DNA of 44,570 bases from Maribacter sp. (GCA_024643345.1 JAHENB010000024.1:1-44570), one strand, 5' to 3'. Positions 8,692 through 17,454 are shown, numbered from the stretch's first letter. The notes: generated by a model from the letters alone, not told the origin. Made by a program: numbers and translations.

Positions 8692-9761
8692 TTAATCTTG
8701 GCCTTCAAGAGTTCGATCAGCGGTGCCGCCCCGTGGGCCAGTACATCATAAGCAGGCAAACCGGTCTCTTTGGTGATGGCCCTGCAGGCCGGAAGAATTT
8801 CCTCCTGTGCCATGTCTTCATGGTTGACCGTAACGGCAACCACTTTTTTTCCGGAAATCACTTCAATGGCCCTTATCTGTTCGGGCAGCGAATGTAATTT
8901 ATAGCCTGGAAAACCATCATACTCCACCCGTTTTGGCGCATGTTGCAAGATCACATAATCGGGCCGGCCAGCGGCCAAGATTTCGAACCCTCCCGGATAG
9001 GCCGGGTTCATTAAGCTGCCTTGGCCTTCAATGACGATGACATCTGGACTTTCATTTTTATAGGCACTCACCACGGCATGCTCGATCTCTCCCGAAACAA
9101 AATCGTTGATACAACTGTCGAGGATCATACTGTACTTGGCGCCCTGCATCCAAGCGGTCTGCCCGGTGCCGATCATTTCGGCCTTGAGTCCGGCAGTCCT
9201 GAAGCCATGTACCAAGATCCAAGCGGTGGTGCGCTTGCCCAGGGCCGAGTCGGTCCCCAAAACGGCCAACTTAAGGCAATCGACCTTTTCGATCTCGCCC
9301 GTAAAGAAATGCAATTGGTCCCGGTCAGGGGTTTTGCGCACGTCCCTGATCTTCACATCATGGGCTTTGGCAAGTGCGGTTAGGGACGGGTCGTTGGTCA
9401 AAAAATCGTGCAGGCCACTGTCAACGTTCCATCCTTTGGAAAGGGCCTCTTTGATGGTCTCCTTGGCCTTGATCGGCAAGCGACCCCCATCCGGAGCGAG
9501 CCCAACCACAAAATATTGCGGCAATCGGGCGGTCTTTGTCAAATGCTCGATGGCATCGGCAATATCCTCAAAAATGGGAATCCCATTGGCCTTTCCATCG
9601 AGCACCATCCCGGCATCCTGCCCGGCATAATGACTATCAATCAGCCCCACAACTTGGTAACGTTCGGTAAAGCGAACCAGGCCGTGGGCCGTTTTTCCAT
9701 TGGGGGTGTTGAAGGCATCTTGGCAATAGACCAAGGCTTTGCCGTCTATCGTTTTTTTCAT
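8688..9761 (-). CDS. dgcN: DUF1611 protein, D-glutamate N-acetyltransferase (DgcN-type)
   Basis: This 357-residue protein has the two-part DUF1611 architecture. A Rossmann-like N domain (about residues 1-130) is followed by a P-loop-like domain containing GTDSALGKRTT (residues 169-179) and later VIEGQGSLMNPAYPGG. The family was long uncharacterised and is now described as D-glutamate N-acetyltransferase DgcN, which acts with the racemase DgcA in a D-glutamate catabolic route. The 4-bp overlap with the downstream enolase-superfamily gene is the arrangement expected for that pair. The upstream PLP-enzyme gene ends only 12 bp before its ATG, so all three are probably one transcript. No signal peptide is present, so it acts in the cytoplasm. 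Family membership is clear; the reaction is inferred from the family and the partner gene. Confidence 0.82.
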   Translation of the reverse strand: MKKTIDGKALVYCQDAFNTPNGKTAHGLVRFTERYQVVGLIDSHYAGQDAGMVLDGKANGIPIFEDIADAIEHLTKTARLPQYFVVGLAPDGGRLPIKAKETIKEALSKGWNVDSGLHDFLTNDPSLTALAKAHDVKIRDVRKTPDRDQLHFFTGEIEKVDCLKLAVLGTDSALGKRTTAWILVHGFRTAGLKAEMIGTGQTAWMQGAKYSMILDSCINDFVSGEIEHAVVSAYKNESPDVIVIEGQGSLMNPAYPGGFEILAAGRPDYVILQHAPKRVEYDGFPGYKLHSLPEQIRAIEVISGKKVVAVTVNHEDMAQEEILPACRAITKETGLPAYDVLAHGAAPLIELLKAKIK

Positions 9762-9773
9762 GTTTAAGTGGTT

Positions 9774-10835
9774 TTATTGTTTTGCCGTTAAGACCGCTAC
9801 AAAACGATCGGGTTCGAAATTCAATTCTTCATCCAGTTCCAATAAGGCTATGAGCCCCGCCGTAGCAGCGGGAAGAATCAAAAATCCTTCCTGTTTCGCC
9901 AAAAGACTGGTCATCGACTTTAATTTTTTGTCGCTGATATTAAATGCACTTCCCTCTGATTCCCTTAAGGCATATAGGGCTTCCTCCCCATCAAAACTGT
10001 GCCAATTGATCAGCGGCTCGTTATATTTGGTCTCCTTGATGGCCTCCGGATTCAGGTCTTTGCAATGATCCAATCCCAAAAGGAACGATTGCACAATGGG
10101 ATTTTTTCGGGTCGAAGAGGCAGCGATCATTTTTGGGATCCTCGAGGTCTTGCCCCTTTTGTAAAGGTTCACAAAGCCCCTATAGATACCGGCGAACAAG
10201 GTACCATTGGAAACTGGAACGGCACAATATTTCGGGGCATCGCCCAAATCTTCATAGATTTCCAAAGCGATCTGGGAATAGGCGGTAATCTGCAATGGGG
10301 TGTTCAATCCTCCGGGATTGGCATCGTACCAGTCGTTTTGTTTCGCAAGGGCACTGCTCGCCACCACGACCTCTTCATAGGTTCCCGGCAAGCGGATGAT
10401 CTCCGCTTCCAAGCGTTCCATTTCGGCGATGCGATCGGTATGGTACGTTTCGGGGATATAGATCTTACAATGTACGCCTGCCAACAGGGCCGCCAGTGCC
10501 ACGGCCACGCCGTAATTTCCACAGGTGGCCAAGGAAACCACCTCATACTCCCTCCTCAGGGCATCGTAGACCTGGGCAAAGGCGATCCGGTCTTTCTGGG
10601 TGCCTGTGGGATTGTCGCCCTCATACTTGATGTAGAGCTGGCGGATCCCAAAGCTGCGCTCGAGCGTCTTCGCGCGGTTGAGGCCGGTGTCGCCCACTTC
10701 GAGGTTGATGATGTCTTCAAAATATTCGAGCCTGTCTACCATTGACTTGCCAGTATCTTTGACCAATAGGCTCAATTCCAGGGCTTCCGGGGAAACCTTA
10801 TTTTCTGCAGTTCGAACACCGTCTCTTAAGTACAT
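9774..10835 (-). CDS. Threonine-synthase-like PLP-dependent enzyme
   Basis: This 353-residue fold-type II PLP enzyme is related to threonine synthase and diaminopropionate/cysteate-type enzymes. The Schiff-base lysine is Lys81 in DNPTGTQKDR, the equivalent of NPTGSFKDRG in threonine synthase. The cofactor-binding Asn/Gly loop appears as LATCGNYGVAVALA (about 103-116), and a later AVPVSNGTLFAGIYRGF block also fits. It lacks the zinc-ribbon or long N-terminal extension of true threonine synthases. It is the first gene of an operon with the DgcN- and DgcA-type genes, 12 bp upstream of the former. Context therefore suggests a role in D-glutamate or peptidoglycan amino acid metabolism and not threonine synthesis. 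Its substrate is unknown; a lyase, racemase or beta-replacement reaction are all possible. Confidence 0.75.
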   Translation of the reverse strand: MYLRDGVRTAENKVSPEALELSLLVKDTGKSMVDRLEYFEDIINLEVGDTGLNRAKTLERSFGIRQLYIKYEGDNPTGTQKDRIAFAQVYDALRREYEVVSLATCGNYGVAVALAALLAGVHCKIYIPETYHTDRIAEMERLEAEIIRLPGTYEEVVVASSALAKQNDWYDANPGGLNTPLQITAYSQIALEIYEDLGDAPKYCAVPVSNGTLFAGIYRGFVNLYKRGKTSRIPKMIAASSTRKNPIVQSFLLGLDHCKDLNPEAIKETKYNEPLINWHSFDGEEALYALRESEGSAFNISDKKLKSMTSLLAKQEGFLILPAATAGLIALLELDEELNFEPDRFVAVLTAKQ

Positions 10836-10998
10836 CTAAACTTTCGTGATTCTGTTTTTAATATAGGGTTTTTGGTCCGATAAAGATAATAAGCCCAAAG
10901 TTAATTCCTTTAAAGTCATGCTTTTTTCGCAATGTGCGCAATGCAGATCAACGGCCGGTTGAACAAACAACAAGGATGTTGCCATTGAAATGGCAGAT

Positions 10999-11014
10999 TT
11001 TCGGCCGGCCGAAA
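10999..11014. promoter_or_regulatory. Perfect 16-bp palindrome in a divergent intergenic region
   Basis: TTTCGGCCGGCCGAAA is a perfect dyad without spacer. It sits in the 259-bp gap between the divergently transcribed PLP/dgcN/dgcA operon and the Tat-exported isomerase gene, about 80 bp before the latter. Position and symmetry fit an operator for a dimeric regulator, but no regulator gene is adjacent, so the assignment is only a suggestion. Confidence 0.3.
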
Positions 11015-11094
11015 TAAATCATTACCTTAGAAGGGCCAACATAAATTTTACATTAACGATCGAATAGATCAAATAAAACTAAAACCAAGATAGC

Positions 11095-12087
11095 ATGACC
11101 CATAAAATTTCCAGAAGAAAAGCGATCGGCACCAGTATCAAGGCTTCCTTGGCGGCCCTAGGAGGCTATGCCTTTACAACTCACATGCCCACTTCGCAGT
11201 CGCACCATACCATTGAACCAAAGAAGAAACTGCCCTTTAGGATCAGTTTGAACACTTCTACACTTCTTCATTACAAATTGGATGTGGACGCGCAGATCGA
11301 CATGGTCGCCGACGCAGGGTTCGACGGCATCGAATTGTGGATGAGCGATGTAAAGGCCTATTTGGCAAAAGGGGGCAGTCTTGAAACCCTGAAAGAAAAG
11401 TTGCAGTCCAGACAACTGGTTCTGGAAGACATGATCGGCTTCGCCAAATGGTGCAGTGATGATCCCAAGGAGCGAAAAGCGGCCATTGACCAATTGCGCG
11501 AAGAAATGAACATCACCGCTGGCCTGGGCGGAAAATACATAGCCGCTCCCATCATGGGGCTCGAAACCTTGGAGTGCCCAAAATTCAATGATTATGTTGA
11601 AAGGTACAATGCGATTTTATTACTGGGCGATGAAACCGGGGTCACCCCGCTCCTTGAACTTTGGGGCATGGGCGCCCTGCACAGACTGGCCGATTGCGCG
11701 CAGATCGTCATCGCCACGGGGCATCCCAAGGCGACCATATTGTTGGACTTTTACCATATTTATCGGGGCGGGAACGATTGGGACACGGTAGACTGCCTCA
11801 ACGGGAAGCGGTTGCCGGTAATCCATATGAACGATTATCCCAGTAGTCCGGCCAGGGAATTGCTGAAAGATTCCGACCGCACCTTCCCCGGGGAGGGCAT
11901 CTGTGATTTCGGACACGCCATTCCCAAATTGTACGATGCGGGCTTTAGGGGCGGTTTTTCGGTGGAACTCTTCAACAAGGGTTATTGGGAAACTATGGAC
12001 GCCAAAACCATTTTGAAAAACAGTTATGAAAAGACCTATGAAGTAGTGGAAAAGGCATTGGCAAATATCGATTATGAACCGGGTTAA
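11095..12087 (+). CDS. Tat-exported sugar phosphate isomerase/epimerase-like TIM barrel
   Basis: This 330-residue protein is of the xylose isomerase-like TIM-barrel family (AP endonuclease 2 superfamily). The barrel starts near FRISLNTSTLLHYKLDVDAQ and shows the typical ADAGFDGIELWM strand. Metal-ligand-like positions occur in LLELWGMG, LLDFYHIYRGG, VIHMNDYP and FSVELFN. Residues 1-35 start MTHKISRRKAIGTSIKAS and contain an RRKAIG twin-arginine-like motif and a hydrophobic stretch, so export through Tat to the periplasm is likely. Proteins of this kind in Bacteroidota act on sugars or inositols, but the substrate cannot be read from the sequence. It is divergent from the dgc operon and followed by decayed sequence. 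Confidence 0.82.
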   Translation: MTHKISRRKAIGTSIKASLAALGGYAFTTHMPTSQSHHTIEPKKKLPFRISLNTSTLLHYKLDVDAQIDMVADAGFDGIELWMSDVKAYLAKGGSLETLKEKLQSRQLVLEDMIGFAKWCSDDPKERKAAIDQLREEMNITAGLGGKYIAAPIMGLETLECPKFNDYVERYNAILLLGDETGVTPLLELWGMGALHRLADCAQIVIATGHPKATILLDFYHIYRGGNDWDTVDCLNGKRLPVIHMNDYPSSPARELLKDSDRTFPGEGICDFGHAIPKLYDAGFRGGFSVELFNKGYWETMDAKTILKNSYEKTYEVVEKALANIDYEPG

Positions 12088-12645
12088 ACATTTCATTTTG
12101 GTGCCGGAATTGACCTAAGAATGCGATATACTTCGTTAGTATTGAGCTGCTCGACCCACAATGAACAGTTGGGGCCGCCCATAAAAGGCCTTCAATGTAC
12201 GGAGGCGCAACGTGCCGCTGCACAATATCGGCATTGCTTCCACTAAGGACAACAACAAATACCGCCATTACGGCCGTTCTTCGTCCAATATGAGGTCCTT
12301 TAAACCCGGAAACGGCACCTTATTGCCAGGGAAAGAAGCTTTGAGAAACGATAGTTCAATGGGGACGTTCGATTAAACGTGCCGGGACCGCGCCCAAAGG
12401 AAATCGTGGGCAACGGGGTATGGAGGCTGGCCATGGAAAATCGGTCAAAAAAGGCCAGGTGGTTGCCATTGTACCCGACCCATTGGCAGCCGAAGAGGCC
12501 TATGCATCCGTCGAATATATCATTTACAGGGCAAGCTTTTGGCCCAGGCCATCTTGTCTACCGAAGGCATTTAGCTTATCTTCGAGGTATCATGGATATG
12601 GCATCATTGCAAATACCAAAGTTGTCGCCACAAATAATGACTTGA
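12088..12645 (+). pseudogene. Decayed coding stretch, possibly the end of a deacylase-like gene
   Basis: There is no intact gene here, but plus-strand coding-like fragments are present. The clearest, about 12400-12530, reads GKSVKKGQVVAIVPDP followed by LAAEEAYASVEY and then loses frame. The segment resembles in style the C-terminal 'KG-V-A-I-x-DP' hairpin of AstE-like M14 deacylases (compare residues in the intact gene at 32676-33653), but the match is short. Continuations appear in other frames (KLLAQAILSTEG), as expected after frameshifts. It may instead be non-coding sequence upstream of the nitrilase. Confidence 0.25.
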
Positions 12646-13584
12646 ATGGATAAAACATTAAAGGTAGCCTCCGCACAGCTTTCCCCCATATTCCTTAACA
12701 AAGAAAAAACCGTTGACAAAGCCTGTGAAGCCATCTTGGAGGCAGGGCAAAACGGGGCCCACCTGATTGTCTTTCCCGAAGCTTTCCTCTCTGGATACCC
12801 AGACTGGACATGGCTCATACCGAACAGTAAAGGGGCCGATTTGGGCGCGCTTTATTTAAGATTGGTCGAAAATGCCGTTTCCGTTCCGGATGGTGCCACC
12901 AACAAACTTTGCAATGCCGCAAAAAAAGCGAATATCAATGTCGTGATGGGCATGCACGAAAAAAATTCTGAAACCAGTAACGCAAGCCTTTTCAACAGTC
13001 TGGTTTTTATAGACGATAAGGGCATAATTCTGGGCAAACATCGCAAGTTGATCCCAACGGGCGGTGAACGTCTGATATGGTCACAAGGCGATGGCAGCAC
13101 TTTGCGGGCATATGATACTTCGGTCGGAAAAATAGCAGGTTTGATCTGCTGGGAAAACTATATGCCATTGGCAAGGAACGCCATTTACGAGTTTGGAACG
13201 CAGATTTTGGCAGCGCCGACTTGGGACAAAAGTCCAAACTGGATACAATCCATGCAGCATATCGCAAGGGAAGGCGGCCTATTCGTCATAAGTACCTGTA
13301 TGGCATTAAAAATGGATGATGTTCCCGATGCATATGGGTTTAAAAAACTTTACCCGGAAGGAAGGGAATGGATCAATGTGGGCAACAGTTGCATCATTGC
13401 CCCCAACGGACAATTTTTGGCCGGGCCTCTGGAGGCGGAAGAAGGTATTTTATATGCTGATATCGACCTTGATGAAATCATAAAGGCCAAACGCATGTTC
13501 GATGCGGTCGGACATTATTCAAGGCCCGATGTTTTTACTTTCAGCCTAAAAAACAACCGGCCATTACCAGCGCAAAAAGAATAG
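12646..13584 (+). CDS. Nitrilase (carbon-nitrogen hydrolase family)
   Basis: This 312-residue cytoplasmic enzyme belongs to the nitrilase superfamily. The Glu-Lys-Cys triad is present: Glu45 in VFPEAFLSGYPDW, Lys134 in HRKLIPTGGERLIW, and Cys168 in GLICWENYMPLAR. The CWENYMPLAR block and the HRKL(I/M)PTGGERLIWG-like block are those of true nitrilases (nitrile to carboxylic acid and ammonia), not amidases or N-carbamoylases. Its start follows the decayed stretch, and an A-rich leader precedes the ATG. No signal peptide is seen. The gene lies alone between the isomerase region and the M28 peptidase gene (107 bp downstream, same strand). A natural nitrile substrate is not evident; algal or plant nitriles would be reasonable for a marine heterotroph. 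Confidence 0.88.
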   Translation: MDKTLKVASAQLSPIFLNKEKTVDKACEAILEAGQNGAHLIVFPEAFLSGYPDWTWLIPNSKGADLGALYLRLVENAVSVPDGATNKLCNAAKKANINVVMGMHEKNSETSNASLFNSLVFIDDKGIILGKHRKLIPTGGERLIWSQGDGSTLRAYDTSVGKIAGLICWENYMPLARNAIYEFGTQILAAPTWDKSPNWIQSMQHIAREGGLFVISTCMALKMDDVPDAYGFKKLYPEGREWINVGNSCIIAPNGQFLAGPLEAEEGILYADIDLDEIIKAKRMFDAVGHYSRPDVFTFSLKNNRPLPAQKE

Positions 13585-13691
13585 GGCAAAAAACCGCACC
13601 CTCGATTAAATACCATGGCTTTACCAACGCTTGCCCCGGGCAAACTCCTTACCTTTGATCGAACAAAAAATAACGCACCGAAACCAAAAAT

Positions 13692-15221
13692 ATGAAATTG
13701 AAGACCGCCCTTTCCCTGCCCCTACTGATCTTATCCTTTATCGAAAGTTATGCGCAGTTGCCCCCCGATGCGGTGGTCTTGGCCAAAATTCGAAATGAGG
13801 GCCTCAACCATTCCAGGGCCATGGAAATCCTGGGCAACCTGACCGATGTTTACGGGCAAAGGCTTACCGGGACCCGCGAGTATTATGCCGCGGCCGGCTA
13901 TATAGCCGATCAAATGAAGCTAAATGGCCTGCAGAACGTTCATTTTGAGAATTACTGTGCCGACTGTCGGGGCTGGGGCATCAAAAGTTTTAATGTGGAA
14001 ATGACCGCCCCTAACTATATGCACATTTCAGCCTACCCTTTGGCCATGTCTAAAAGTACCGAGGGGACAGTATCAGGGGAGCTCGTAAATATCGAAAGCT
14101 TCACGGATATGGATTCGGTCAGGCAAAAATTTTCGGGCAAGATCATGGGCAAGGTCGTCCTTTTGGGCAAGGGCCCGAAGCAAAAATCGTTGCGCGACAC
14201 CCTTACCTTCACCTATTCGGCGGCGCAACTGAAAAAAATGGAAGCACAATTGACTTCGGAAGTTGGGCAGATTCCTTTGCCCGAACTGCTCGAATCTTGG
14301 GAGACCTCCGACAAGCAAGACGACGAAATGCTTCGCTTCGCCCAAGCTGAAGGCGCCGTGGCGATCTTAACTACAAGATCCATGTACCTTGGGGTATTGC
14401 ACCCGCAGGGCACCTATTATTACCGGGAGGGCGATATGAAGGTACTGCCCTATTTTACGATCATGCCCGAACATTTTGGCAGACTGTACCGAATGGCACA
14501 ACGAAAGGTCACCCCGGTGCTGAGGATCAATCTGGAGACCGAATTTTATAATGAGCCCGAAAACAACGTCAACATCGTTGCGGAAATCCCCGGAACCGAT
14601 CCCCGGTTAAAAACTGAGACCGTACTCGTGGGCGCTCATTTCGATTCGTGGCACTCGGGCACGGGCGCCACCGATAACGGCGCGAACAGCGTGGTACTGA
14701 TCGAGGCGCTGCGGCTATTGAACCGAATAGGATATAGCCCCAAAAGAACGGTGAAAATCGGCCTTTGGGGGGGTGAAGAACAGGCCTATCTGGGGTCGGT
14801 GGCCTATGCCAAGGCCCATTTTGGCAGCATGACCGAAAAACCCAATGCAGAAGCAGAAAAAGTCACGGCCTACTTGAACCTCGACAACGGCGCGGGGGCC
14901 ATTCGGGGCCTTTACCTGCAAAAAAACGAATTCGCCAGGCCGGTCTTTGAAAAGATATTCGCCGCTTTCCCCAACCTCACAGAGGGCGTGCTCACCATCG
15001 AGAACACCCTTTCCACCGACCATGAAACCTTCGACCATTACAACATTCCGGCCTTTCAGTTCATACAGGACGACTTGTCCTATGAAACCGTCACCCACCA
15101 TACCAACCTCGACGTAATCGAATATGTACCGGAAGATGACATCAAGAAAAACGCGGTGATTTTGGCGTGGACAATCTATTCCCTTGCCGAAAGGAACGAA
15201 AAAGTGCCCAGAAAAAAATGA
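13692..15221 (+). CDS. Secreted M28-family zinc aminopeptidase
   Basis: This 509-residue exported metallopeptidase starts with a Sec signal peptide (MKLKTALSLPLLILSFIESYAQ). The M28 catalytic domain at the C-terminal half shows all co-catalytic zinc ligands and the catalytic Glu: HFDSWHSGTGATDNG (His316, Asp328), WGGEEQAYLGS (Glu362/Glu363), NLDNGAG (Asp398) and HTNLDV (His470). Asp318 next to His316 is the usual second-shell residue. A protease-associated-type insert lies at about 120-260. Enzymes of this type release N-terminal amino acids from peptides in the periplasm or outside. It probably feeds on proteinaceous material; no transporter is adjacent. Confidence 0.92.
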   Translation: MKLKTALSLPLLILSFIESYAQLPPDAVVLAKIRNEGLNHSRAMEILGNLTDVYGQRLTGTREYYAAAGYIADQMKLNGLQNVHFENYCADCRGWGIKSFNVEMTAPNYMHISAYPLAMSKSTEGTVSGELVNIESFTDMDSVRQKFSGKIMGKVVLLGKGPKQKSLRDTLTFTYSAAQLKKMEAQLTSEVGQIPLPELLESWETSDKQDDEMLRFAQAEGAVAILTTRSMYLGVLHPQGTYYYREGDMKVLPYFTIMPEHFGRLYRMAQRKVTPVLRINLETEFYNEPENNVNIVAEIPGTDPRLKTETVLVGAHFDSWHSGTGATDNGANSVVLIEALRLLNRIGYSPKRTVKIGLWGGEEQAYLGSVAYAKAHFGSMTEKPNAEAEKVTAYLNLDNGAGAIRGLYLQKNEFARPVFEKIFAAFPNLTEGVLTIENTLSTDHETFDHYNIPAFQFIQDDLSYETVTHHTNLDVIEYVPEDDIKKNAVILAWTIYSLAERNEKVPRKK

Positions 15222-15499
15222 TGGCCGGTCCCTGTTTCCAACAAAAAATAAATATGGCATTAAAATTATGGTCAGTAAAAAATTGAAAAGTTAGTGTGTA
15301 AAAACCGATACTTTTCTGATACGAGACCGTTATGTCTAATTCAGCCAAAGCTTCCTCACGTCGCCCTACTTTGCCCCGCAGAGCCGCTCTAAATACAATT
15401 GCCTATCCTAAAACCAATGCCCAGTTTTACAATTGCCGGCCCTAAACGTGAAACCCGCATAGGAATCACCCACTTTTTTTCATAAATAAATTTGTTTAT

Positions 15500-15541
15500 T
15501 AATACGAAGCGTATTATATTTATAGTACGAATCGTATTATA
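15500..15541. promoter_or_regulatory. Two tandem palindromic operators upstream of the PadR gene
   Basis: TAATACGAAGCGTATTA at 15500-15516 is a perfect dyad of 7-bp arms around AAG. A second related dyad centred at 15531 has the core TACGAATCGTA with AT-rich arms and one mismatch (15521-15541). The centres are 23 bp apart, about two helical turns, and the second dyad touches the ATG of the PadR gene at 15543. PadR repressors bind dyads of this kind in their own promoters. Autoregulation of the padR-membrane protein operon is therefore very likely. Confidence 0.75.
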
Positions 15542-15542
15542 T

Positions 15543-16079
15543 ATGAAAAAACAGATCAAACCGACCTTATTGGATTTCGCCATTCTCGGATTGCTTCGGG
15601 AAAATCCGCTATCGGGCTATCGCATCAGAAAACAATTCGAGGAATCCGCTTTGGGCAATTACAGCAGCAGTCCCGGAACCATTTATCCGGCACTTAAAAG
15701 ATTGGAAAAATTCGGGCTGGTCGAAAAACCCGTGGAAAGCGGTAAGACCAACCCCCATTTTCTAGTCACCCCAAAGGGAATCTCGATCCTTAAAGATTGG
15801 CTGCTAAAACCAATTGAAAAAAAGGAAGTAGAAAAATATACCGATGCGCTTTTGCTCAAGTTCGCTTTTATGGAAACCCTGACCGACAAAAAGCAAAAAA
15901 TCGCTTTTCTGACATCGTTCCGGGACCTGCAAAAAATGTATATCCAAGATCTTCAGGAATATTATAACAAAGAAGCCCATGATATGCCCTTGCATGGCAA
16001 ACTTGCGTTGCTACATGGCATCGATACGAACAAGGCCACTTTAAAGTGGTGTAAAAAAGCGTTGACACAACTTATTTAA
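15543..16079 (+). CDS. PadR-family transcriptional repressor
   Basis: This 178-residue repressor carries an N-terminal winged helix (LLDFAILGLLRENPLSGYRI, SPGTIYPALKRLEKFGLV) and a C-terminal helical dimerisation part, the PadR/Vir domain pair. PadR proteins sense small molecules, often antibiotics, phenolics or membrane stress, and usually control an adjacent transporter or membrane gene. The start is the ATG at 15543, directly after the two dyads described at 15500-15541. A longer frame from 15492 would run through the operators and is unlikely. The partner membrane protein begins 11 bp after the stop, so the two form an operon. Confidence 0.9.
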   Translation: MKKQIKPTLLDFAILGLLRENPLSGYRIRKQFEESALGNYSSSPGTIYPALKRLEKFGLVEKPVESGKTNPHFLVTPKGISILKDWLLKPIEKKEVEKYTDALLLKFAFMETLTDKKQKIAFLTSFRDLQKMYIQDLQEYYNKEAHDMPLHGKLALLHGIDTNKATLKWCKKALTQLI

Positions 16080-16089
16080 ATCAAATCGT

Positions 16090-16926
16090 ATGAAATCAAA
16101 TTTTTACTTAAAATCAATATTGGGCGCACTGCTCTTAACCTTGCTGAACATGCTATATCAATCAATATTTACCGATGTTGCATTTCAAGGTCCAGAGGGG
16201 TTATCATATACCTTGCTCTCCCATTTTCTTGTCGTGTGCGTCTTGGGAATCTATGTGCTCCATTCTACCTTGAAAGGCATTCGACTTGCCCTTTCGGTAA
16301 TCGTGATCTATTACATTATCGGGAACTTCAATTTGCTCATAGAAGCCTATATTTTTAATGTGACCGATAGATCGAAAACTCTGGAAGAAATGCTCCAAGG
16401 CCTTTTCGTGGCTTTATTTTTTGCCCCGACTTTTGTATATCTGCTAACAGCTTGGAAGGGGCAGACCCACCATATGAAATTCAACGGCCGTTCCATTTTC
16501 GGCTGGAGCTGGAGGATCGTTTTCGGAATATTTTTATATCTGCTGTTCTATCTAACGGCCGGTATGATATTGCAAACGACATACCCCGGGCTTATGGATT
16601 TTTATAAAGATAAAATACCTCCCATAGATGTTATGATCCTTACTCAGTTTCCCAGGGGGCTCATTTTTGTGACCGTTGCTATTTTGATGCTAAGGACTTC
16701 AACATTGTCCTTGATGAAAAAGGCCATTTTAATCGGGCTCACATACGCCATCCTGGGCGCAATTGCCCCCTTGATCCCCCCCAACGAACTCATGCCCGCA
16801 AATATTAGGTTGGTCCATGGCTTTGAAGTTGGCATCTCCAATTTTCTCTATGGTATACTGCTCAGTTACCTATTGGGACAAAAAATGGCAAAACCCATCG
16901 CTGCCAACACCGTGTTGGAACCATAA
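16090..16926 (+). CDS. Polytopic membrane protein of the PadR operon
   Basis: This 278-residue protein has about seven or eight predicted membrane segments and no recognisable transporter signature. Hydrophobic segments occur at about 8-26, 40-60, 65-90, 105-122, 140-165, 190-205, 213-232 and 245-262. It starts 11 bp after the padR stop with an A-rich leader, so it is the likely target of that regulator. By analogy with other PadR operons it may be part of an envelope-stress or detoxification response, but there is no ATP-binding partner nearby. It is not recognisable as an RND, MFS or ABC component. Confidence 0.7.
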   Translation: MKSNFYLKSILGALLLTLLNMLYQSIFTDVAFQGPEGLSYTLLSHFLVVCVLGIYVLHSTLKGIRLALSVIVIYYIIGNFNLLIEAYIFNVTDRSKTLEEMLQGLFVALFFAPTFVYLLTAWKGQTHHMKFNGRSIFGWSWRIVFGIFLYLLFYLTAGMILQTTYPGLMDFYKDKIPPIDVMILTQFPRGLIFVTVAILMLRTSTLSLMKKAILIGLTYAILGAIAPLIPPNELMPANIRLVHGFEVGISNFLYGILLSYLLGQKMAKPIAANTVLEP

Positions 16927-17454
16927 GGGCCCAAACATTGGGTCATCAATGAAAGTTTTGGATCACCTTCTTAAACCAGAAGGGTTCCCTAACAGGGGTT
17001 CCACCTTGTGAAGCCCACATGAACCGTTGTACCAAATTCAGCCGAAGCTGATCTGTTGACTGACCGAACGGGCGACCGTTAGAGGATAAGAGGTTGTACT
17101 AAAAGATCGATCCGGTATGGAACTTGCAGAACCAGGCGATCCAGGCAATGCCCAGGCAGATCAAAAAACGGCCCAATTCGATGACATCTATTCTTGCTTT
17201 CATAATATGGGGGTTTAGAAGCTATAGGGACCAAATTATATTTTGCTGCGCTAGGCCGCCACGTTTTTGGGCGAAAGGGGCAATTTAATCGTCTGATGGG
17301 GCGAGGGCGGCACTTGAACCGAAATAGCGATCGTTATATGGAATTCGACGGTTTTATCCCTCGACGATGATCGGCTTTTTTTGGTCGGCCACTGGCCCGT
17401 TCCTGTTGTACAATAATTCCTTACCTTGGGAAGTATGACCAACCTTTGCCCTTA
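16927..17454. other. Gap with one possible small membrane peptide gene
   Basis: Apart from the possible 34-residue frame at 17099-17203 on the minus strand, I see nothing that I can support here. A 63-codon frame on the minus strand (17251-17442) is present but has no family features. No T-tracted terminator was found after 16926. Confidence 0.35.
17099..17203 (-). CDS. Possible 34-residue single-pass membrane peptide
   Basis: A minus-strand ATG at 17203 opens a 34-codon frame with a basic, acidic N terminus (MKARIDVIELGR) followed by a hydrophobic, Trp-containing segment (FLICLGIAWIAWFC) and a short polar tail. The layout is that of a small single-pass membrane peptide. There is no strong ribosome binding site, and random occurrence at this length is possible. 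Confidence 0.3.
   Translation of the reverse strand: MKARIDVIELGRFLICLGIAWIAWFCKFHTGSIF

Noticed and set aside
17251-17442. 63-codon minus-strand frame upstream of the first DUF6090 gene
   Set aside because: The product has no signal peptide, domain or start context and a random-looking composition rich in Ser, Thr and Pro.
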